In this document: one piece after another, positions 31,879-35,474 of the stretch
Position numbering within the stretch: position 1 is the stretch's first letter
Layout of the letters: every line of letters begins with the position of its first letter
Source: Lachnospiraceae bacterium
GTDB lineage: Bacteria > Bacillota > Clostridia > Lachnospirales > Lachnospiraceae
Reading direction: 5' to 3'
DNA length: 35,474 bases
NCBI GenBank assembly: GCA_004557975.1
Contig: SFEV01000029.1
Span: 1-35,474 of the forward strand
The notes under the pieces: generated by a model
Database searches by the model: none
The model's input: the letters and a program-made list of their open reading frames with translations, nothing else
What the model was told of the DNA's origin: nothing
Translations under genes and position numbers: made by a program

Positions 31879-33333
31879 CCGTCGTCCCAGCATATTGTCG
31901 TAAAGCTCCTGGTATTTCACGGCGGAAGATCTCCAGGAGAAGTCTCTCTTCATGGCGCGCTCCACCAGTCCGTTCCATGCCGCTTTGTTGTCGTAGAATA
32001 CCTGCTCTGCATACCGCACCGTTCCCAGCATTTCATGCGCATTATAATTGGCAAAGCGGAAGCCTGTTCCTGTGTTTGCATATTTATTATACGGTTCTAC
32101 CGTATCCACAAGACCTCCCGTCTCACGGACAATCGGAATCGTGCCGTAGCGCAGACTCATCAGCTGGCTCAGGCCGCACGGTTCAAACAGAGACGGCATC
32201 AGAAATGCATCACAGGAAGCGTAGATTCTGTGGGAAAGCGCATCTGAATAGAAAATATTCGCAGAAACCTTTCCATTGTACTTCCATGCATAATGGCGGA
32301 ACATGTTTTCGTATTTCTCCTCGCCTGTTCCCAGCACCACAAGCTGAATCGCATCCTGACACAGCTCATCCATCACACAGTTGATCAGATCAAAGCCCTT
32401 CTGATCCGTCAGTCTCGATACCATTCCGATCATCATGACATTCGGATCTTCCCTGAGGCCCAGTTCCCTCTGAAGCGCAGTCTTATTTTTTACTTTTTCC
32501 CTCATGACGCTTCCCACATTGTAATTCTGTGCGATGTTTTTGTCGGTCTCAGGGTTAAACTCATCGTAGTCAATTCCGTTTACGATTCCGGAAAGAGCAT
32601 TGGAGCGAGCCCTCATCAGGCCGTCCAGCTTTTCTCCGTAGAACGGAGTCTTGATCTCCTCCGCATACGTGTTGCTGACTGTGGTGACGCGGTCCGCATA
32701 GACAATACCACCCTTCAGAACATTGGCATCTCCGTAAGCTTCCAGCTTATCCGGGACATTGTAGTATGTGGAAAGTCCCGCCATCTCCTGAATAATCTTT
32801 TTATTATAGATTCCCTGGAATCTAAGGTTATGGATTGTCATGATTGACTGAATGTTCCAGTAGAAGGAATTGTTCTGGAAAGAATCATGCAGAAATACCG
32901 GAACAAGACCCGTCTGCCAGTCATGACAGTGAATGATATCCGGGCGGAAGCCAATGGATGGAAGTGCGCTCAGCGCTGCCTTTGAGAAGAAGATAAATTT
33001 CTCCAGATCCCAGCGGATATCGCTGCTGTACGGCTTGCTGCCGCTGAAATACTCCTCATTATCAACGAAGTAGAAAACCACACCATCCACTACCGTCTCC
33101 ATAATTCCAACGTAACGGTCTCTGTTGATATAAGGCATATAAAAATGTGTTCTGTATTCAAGCTTTTCCTTCCATTCCCATTTCATACATGAGTATTTCG
33201 GCAGGATCACACGCACATCGTACCGCCCGTGGTCAAAATATTTCGGCAGCGTTCCGGCAACATCTGCAAGACCTCCCGTCTTGATAAACGGCACTGCCTC
33301 AGAAGTCACAAACAAAATTCTCTCTTTCTCCAT
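31873..33333 (-). CDS. glgA: Glycogen synthase GlgA (ADP-glucose type, GT5)
   Basis: A 486-residue GT-B glycosyltransferase. The N-terminal SEAVPFIKTGGLADV carries the ADP-glucose-binding KTGGL (Lys18), DIIHCHDWQT is the family signature, and the C-terminal SLFEPCGLSQLMSLRYGTIPIVRETGGL is the donor-binding region. It extends alpha-1,4-glucan chains from ADP-glucose. The ATG at 33333 follows AAAGGAGAT. glgB, glgC and glgD are not in the window, so it is a solitary copy or a second glgA. The stop falls in a 44-bp tandem repeat, which may have moved the original C-terminus slightly (WRSSAVKYQELYDN then GRRW). Confidence 0.94.
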   Translation of the reverse strand: MEKERILFVTSEAVPFIKTGGLADVAGTLPKYFDHGRYDVRVILPKYSCMKWEWKEKLEYRTHFYMPYINRDRYVGIMETVVDGVVFYFVDNEEYFSGSKPYSSDIRWDLEKFIFFSKAALSALPSIGFRPDIIHCHDWQTGLVPVFLHDSFQNNSFYWNIQSIMTIHNLRFQGIYNKKIIQEMAGLSTYYNVPDKLEAYGDANVLKGGIVYADRVTTVSNTYAEEIKTPFYGEKLDGLMRARSNALSGIVNGIDYDEFNPETDKNIAQNYNVGSVMREKVKNKTALQRELGLREDPNVMMIGMVSRLTDQKGFDLINCVMDELCQDAIQLVVLGTGEEKYENMFRHYAWKYNGKVSANIFYSDALSHRIYASCDAFLMPSLFEPCGLSQLMSLRYGTIPIVRETGGLVDTVEPYNKYANTGTGFRFANYNAHEMLGTVRYAEQVFYDNKAAWNGLVERAMKRDFSWRSSAVKYQELYDNMLGRRW

Positions 33334-33395
33334 CTTGCTATCTCCTTTCGAATGAAATTCAAGATAAAATTCTGCCACGTATATACTGTACGTCC

Positions 33396-33404
33396 AGTGT
33401 ACCA
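33396..33404 (-). promoter_or_regulatory. Possible extended -10 of glgA
   Basis: Minus-strand TGGTACACT, an extended -10 with TACACT, about 63 bases before the ATG. No good -35 was found, so it is tentative. Confidence 0.35.
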
Positions 33405-33526
33405 TATTTTTCCCCTGCCGGGTATATTTTTTTATAAATCCTGATTCACGTGATTCATGTCCTTACGGCCTCACCAGCAAGTGATCCGGCCTGTCATGAA
33501 CAGCTACTGAATCCGCCCTGTTGCAG

Positions 33527-33585
33527 AAAAAGGAACAGGCGGACAGTGAGAGTGCAACACTTCCCTGTCCGTGCTGTTCCTTTTA
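33527..33585. terminator. Bidirectional terminator after the GH5 gene
   Basis: AAAAGGAACAG-g-CGGACAG (33527-33546) pairs with CTGTCCG-tg-CTGTTCCTTTT (33565-33584) with a small bulge; an A-run and a T-run end the two sides. It is seven bases past the GH5 stop and closes the sugar operon. Confidence 0.8.
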
Positions 33586-33592
33586 TTCCATA

Positions 33593-34666
33593 TCAGAATT
33601 TCCCGAATACTTTTTCCAATCTCTCCGGAGACTTTATGCAGTTATCGAGACCGATAAACCCAAAATCCATTTCCTTGTAATTCCAGATTGCATGTCCGAT
33701 TCTGTATTCATCCAGAATACTCTGAACATCCAGAATCCAACCAGACGCATCGGACGCATCTGCCACATCAATGACTCCAAGTTCTCCACAATACAACTCT
33801 TTCCCGGAATATACCGCAAAATCAAGAGCATCTTTCAAAAGCACTCTCATCGTCTGGCTGCTGACCTCTCGCTCCATCGCCACATGTGAATATTTAGGAA
33901 TATATTCGCGGTTCTCTTTCAGGAAATCCGTGAAGGCCGAAATATCACCGGGATAATGGATTTTCCTGTTATATCTTACCATCTCCTCTGAAAAATGTGC
34001 TTGCTGATGGGTGAATACCTGAGGATCATAAAAATGGAAATTATAAAATACTCTTTCATCCTCCATCAGCTCCAGCTCTTTTAGTCGGAACGGACTGTTC
34101 TGCTCATTGCTGCCGACCAATATATATCGATTTCTGTCAATTTCATGAATGGCTTTTACAGTCTCCTGATACAATCTGTTCCAGAGGTATCCAGAGCCGT
34201 CTGAAACCTCATTGAGAAGCTCAAACATTAGTACCGGTGATGTTCTGTCACGAAAATGTTCTGTCAACATCCTCCAGATATTAATAAAGTTCTGCCAGAG
34301 CTTTTTGTCAGTCAGTAGTGGCATTGGCCGATCCATCATGCCAAATATGTTTCCCTCTGCATGGTGCAGATCAAGAATCACATTCAGATGGTATTTTTCG
34401 CACCAGTCAATACAGCGATCCATACAGGCGAGAGCCGTATCACGATCTGTCAATGACTCTTCATTTTTAACGATCACGCGATAATCAATAGGAAGTCTGA
34501 TATGATCAAGTCCCCACGATGCAATCTGCGCAATATTCTCCTCCCTAATAAAGCTGTCAAGGTGCTTCTGCATTTCTTTTTCATTCTGAGGAAAAGGATT
34601 CAGGCAGTCATACTGTGACAGCCAGCCTCCTATATTAATTCCATTTCTGAACTGTTCATAAATCAT
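33593..34666 (-). CDS. Cytoplasmic glycoside hydrolase family 5 enzyme
   Basis: A 357-residue GH5-like (beta/alpha)8 glycosidase without signal peptide. NGINIGGWLSQ opens the barrel; HIRLPIDY, then LDLHHAEG, the acid/base Glu153 in FELLNEV, and the nucleophile Glu295 in LYCGELGV are in the expected order; the aromatic AIWNYKEMDFG closes the site. It would cut beta-linked gluco- or manno-oligosaccharides after import. It follows the sugar permease gene by 11 bases (GAGGTGAAAC before the ATG), which supports intracellular hydrolysis of imported oligosaccharides. The exact linkage is not readable. Confidence 0.88.
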   Translation of the reverse strand: MIYEQFRNGINIGGWLSQYDCLNPFPQNEKEMQKHLDSFIREENIAQIASWGLDHIRLPIDYRVIVKNEESLTDRDTALACMDRCIDWCEKYHLNVILDLHHAEGNIFGMMDRPMPLLTDKKLWQNFINIWRMLTEHFRDRTSPVLMFELLNEVSDGSGYLWNRLYQETVKAIHEIDRNRYILVGSNEQNSPFRLKELELMEDERVFYNFHFYDPQVFTHQQAHFSEEMVRYNRKIHYPGDISAFTDFLKENREYIPKYSHVAMEREVSSQTMRVLLKDALDFAVYSGKELYCGELGVIDVADASDASGWILDVQSILDEYRIGHAIWNYKEMDFGFIGLDNCIKSPERLEKVFGKF

Positions 34667-34677
34667 ACCGTTTCACC

Positions 34678-35474
34678 TCATCCTTTCACTGCTCCATCGA
34701 TCTGTCCCTGAACAAAATATTTCTGAAGAAACAGATAAATGATAATCACAGGAGCAATCGCAACACAGGCTGCCGCTGCCGCACCATTCAGGTCACTGAC
34801 TGCGCTTGACGAGAAATACTGTGAAATCATCAGCGTCAGCGTGTACATTTTCGGTTTCTGTAAAATATAGAGCGAGTATCCGTATTCATTCCACATGCCG
34901 ACTCCATTCAGAATAATAATGCTGACTGTAACAGGTTTCAGTTGCGGCAGAATAATCATAAAAAAAGTCTGCAAGGCACTGCTCCCATCAATAGCCGCCG
35001 CTTCATCCAATGATTTCGGAATTGCTGAAATGAAATTAGTATACAGGAAAATCGGCATCGGAAGTCCAAATGCCACAGAAACAATGACAATACCCCAGTA
35101 CGTTGAAACTGCATGCATAGAAACCAGAGTAGAATACACACCGACCAGAATACTTAAGGAAGGAATCATCATCACGCCCATGATAATCATGGAAATAATT
35201 TTATTCAATCTCGACCTGTTTCTTGAAAGCGGATATGCCGCCATACATGCTATGATAACCTCAAGAAATACTGTAGATACTGTAATAATGCACGTATTTT
35301 TCAGTGAGCGTAACAGGTCTGACCCCCAAAACACCTTAACATAGTTTTGAAGGGTCCAGGCATTCGGAAGTGCCAGCCTGGATGAACCATCTGTAATTCC
35401 CTTAAAAGACATCATAAGCAATACGTATACAGGACACAGATATATTATACAGATCACGACTGACAGCAGATATT
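34678..35474 (-). CDS. Carbohydrate ABC transporter permease, MalG-type (5' end outside window)
   Basis: The frame is open to the window edge, so the N-terminus is missing; about 265 residues are visible. Five or six membrane helices and the cytoplasmic EAA loop (SLDEAAAIDGSSALQTFFMI, followed by LPQLKP) identify a type I importer permease of the MalG class that docks to the ATPase. The C-terminus ends in FVQGQIDGAVKG, a standard ending for this family (FVqGmtaGAVKG). The partner MalF-type permease and the binding protein are expected just upstream, beyond the window. It pairs with the GH5 gene downstream. The visible GTG at 35457 is probably internal, not the start. Confidence 0.9.
   Translation of the reverse strand, partial: YLLSVVICIIYLCPVYVLLMMSFKGITDGSSRLALPNAWTLQNYVKVFWGSDLLRSLKNTCIITVSTVFLEVIIACMAAYPLSRNRSRLNKIISMIIMGVMMIPSLSILVGVYSTLVSMHAVSTYWGIVIVSVAFGLPMPIFLYTNFISAIPKSLDEAAAIDGSSALQTFFMIILPQLKPVTVSIIILNGVGMWNEYGYSLYILQKPKMYTLTLMISQYFSSSAVSDLNGAAAAACVAIAPVIIIYLFLQKYFVQGQIDGAVKG

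Overview
The window looks like chromosome from an anaerobic, gut-type Clostridia (Bacillota), most likely Lachnospiraceae. This is inferred from consistently strong GGAGG-type ribosome binding sites, from small-protein families I associate with that group (a CD1871A-like CXXC protein and a pair resembling DUF6179/DUF6323), and from the mix of glycogen synthesis, deoxyribose breakdown, PTS and carbohydrate ABC genes. I see no rRNA, tRNA, CRISPR array, insertion sequence or phage gene. Most genes are on the minus strand; the exceptions are the HTH/kinase pair, two ABC-F genes and one small unknown gene.

Layout. 1-2.3 kb: the 5' part of a secreted acidic surface protein and an Rpn-type PD-(D/E)XK nuclease. 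2.6-5.2 kb (plus): a small HTH protein translationally coupled to a membrane Ser/Thr kinase with a leucine-rich-repeat ectodomain. 5.5-12.1 kb (minus): a six-gene acylation operon (adenylating ligase, acyl carrier protein, MBOAT, SGNH-like protein, acyltransferase-3, type II thioesterase) that resembles a rewired Dlt system. 12.3-14.2 kb (plus): a Uup-like ABC-F ATPase. 14.2-18.3 kb (minus): a potassium operon (46-residue membrane peptide, KtrB/TrkH, KtrA/TrkA, KdpD-like kinase without the KdpD N-terminus, KdpE-like regulator). 18.7-20.8 kb (plus): a small unknown protein and a second ABC-F ATPase.

20.8-27.5 kb (minus): two conserved unknown proteins, then a thiol/iron-sulfur group (TlpA-like lipoprotein, CXXC mini-protein, polytopic ferredoxin), an AEC transporter and a fused PTS EIICBA. 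27.7-28.3 kb: an sce7726-like nuclease. 28.6-31.6 kb: deoC, deoB and a threonine aldolase, which could exchange acetaldehyde. 31.9-33.3 kb: glgA, ending inside a 44-bp tandem duplication. 33.6-35.5 kb: a cytoplasmic GH5 glycosidase directly after a MalG-type sugar permease that runs off the window.

The two loci most likely to hold something undescribed are the HTH/LRR-kinase pair and the Dlt-like acylation operon. All functions are read from motifs and context; no database search was run.
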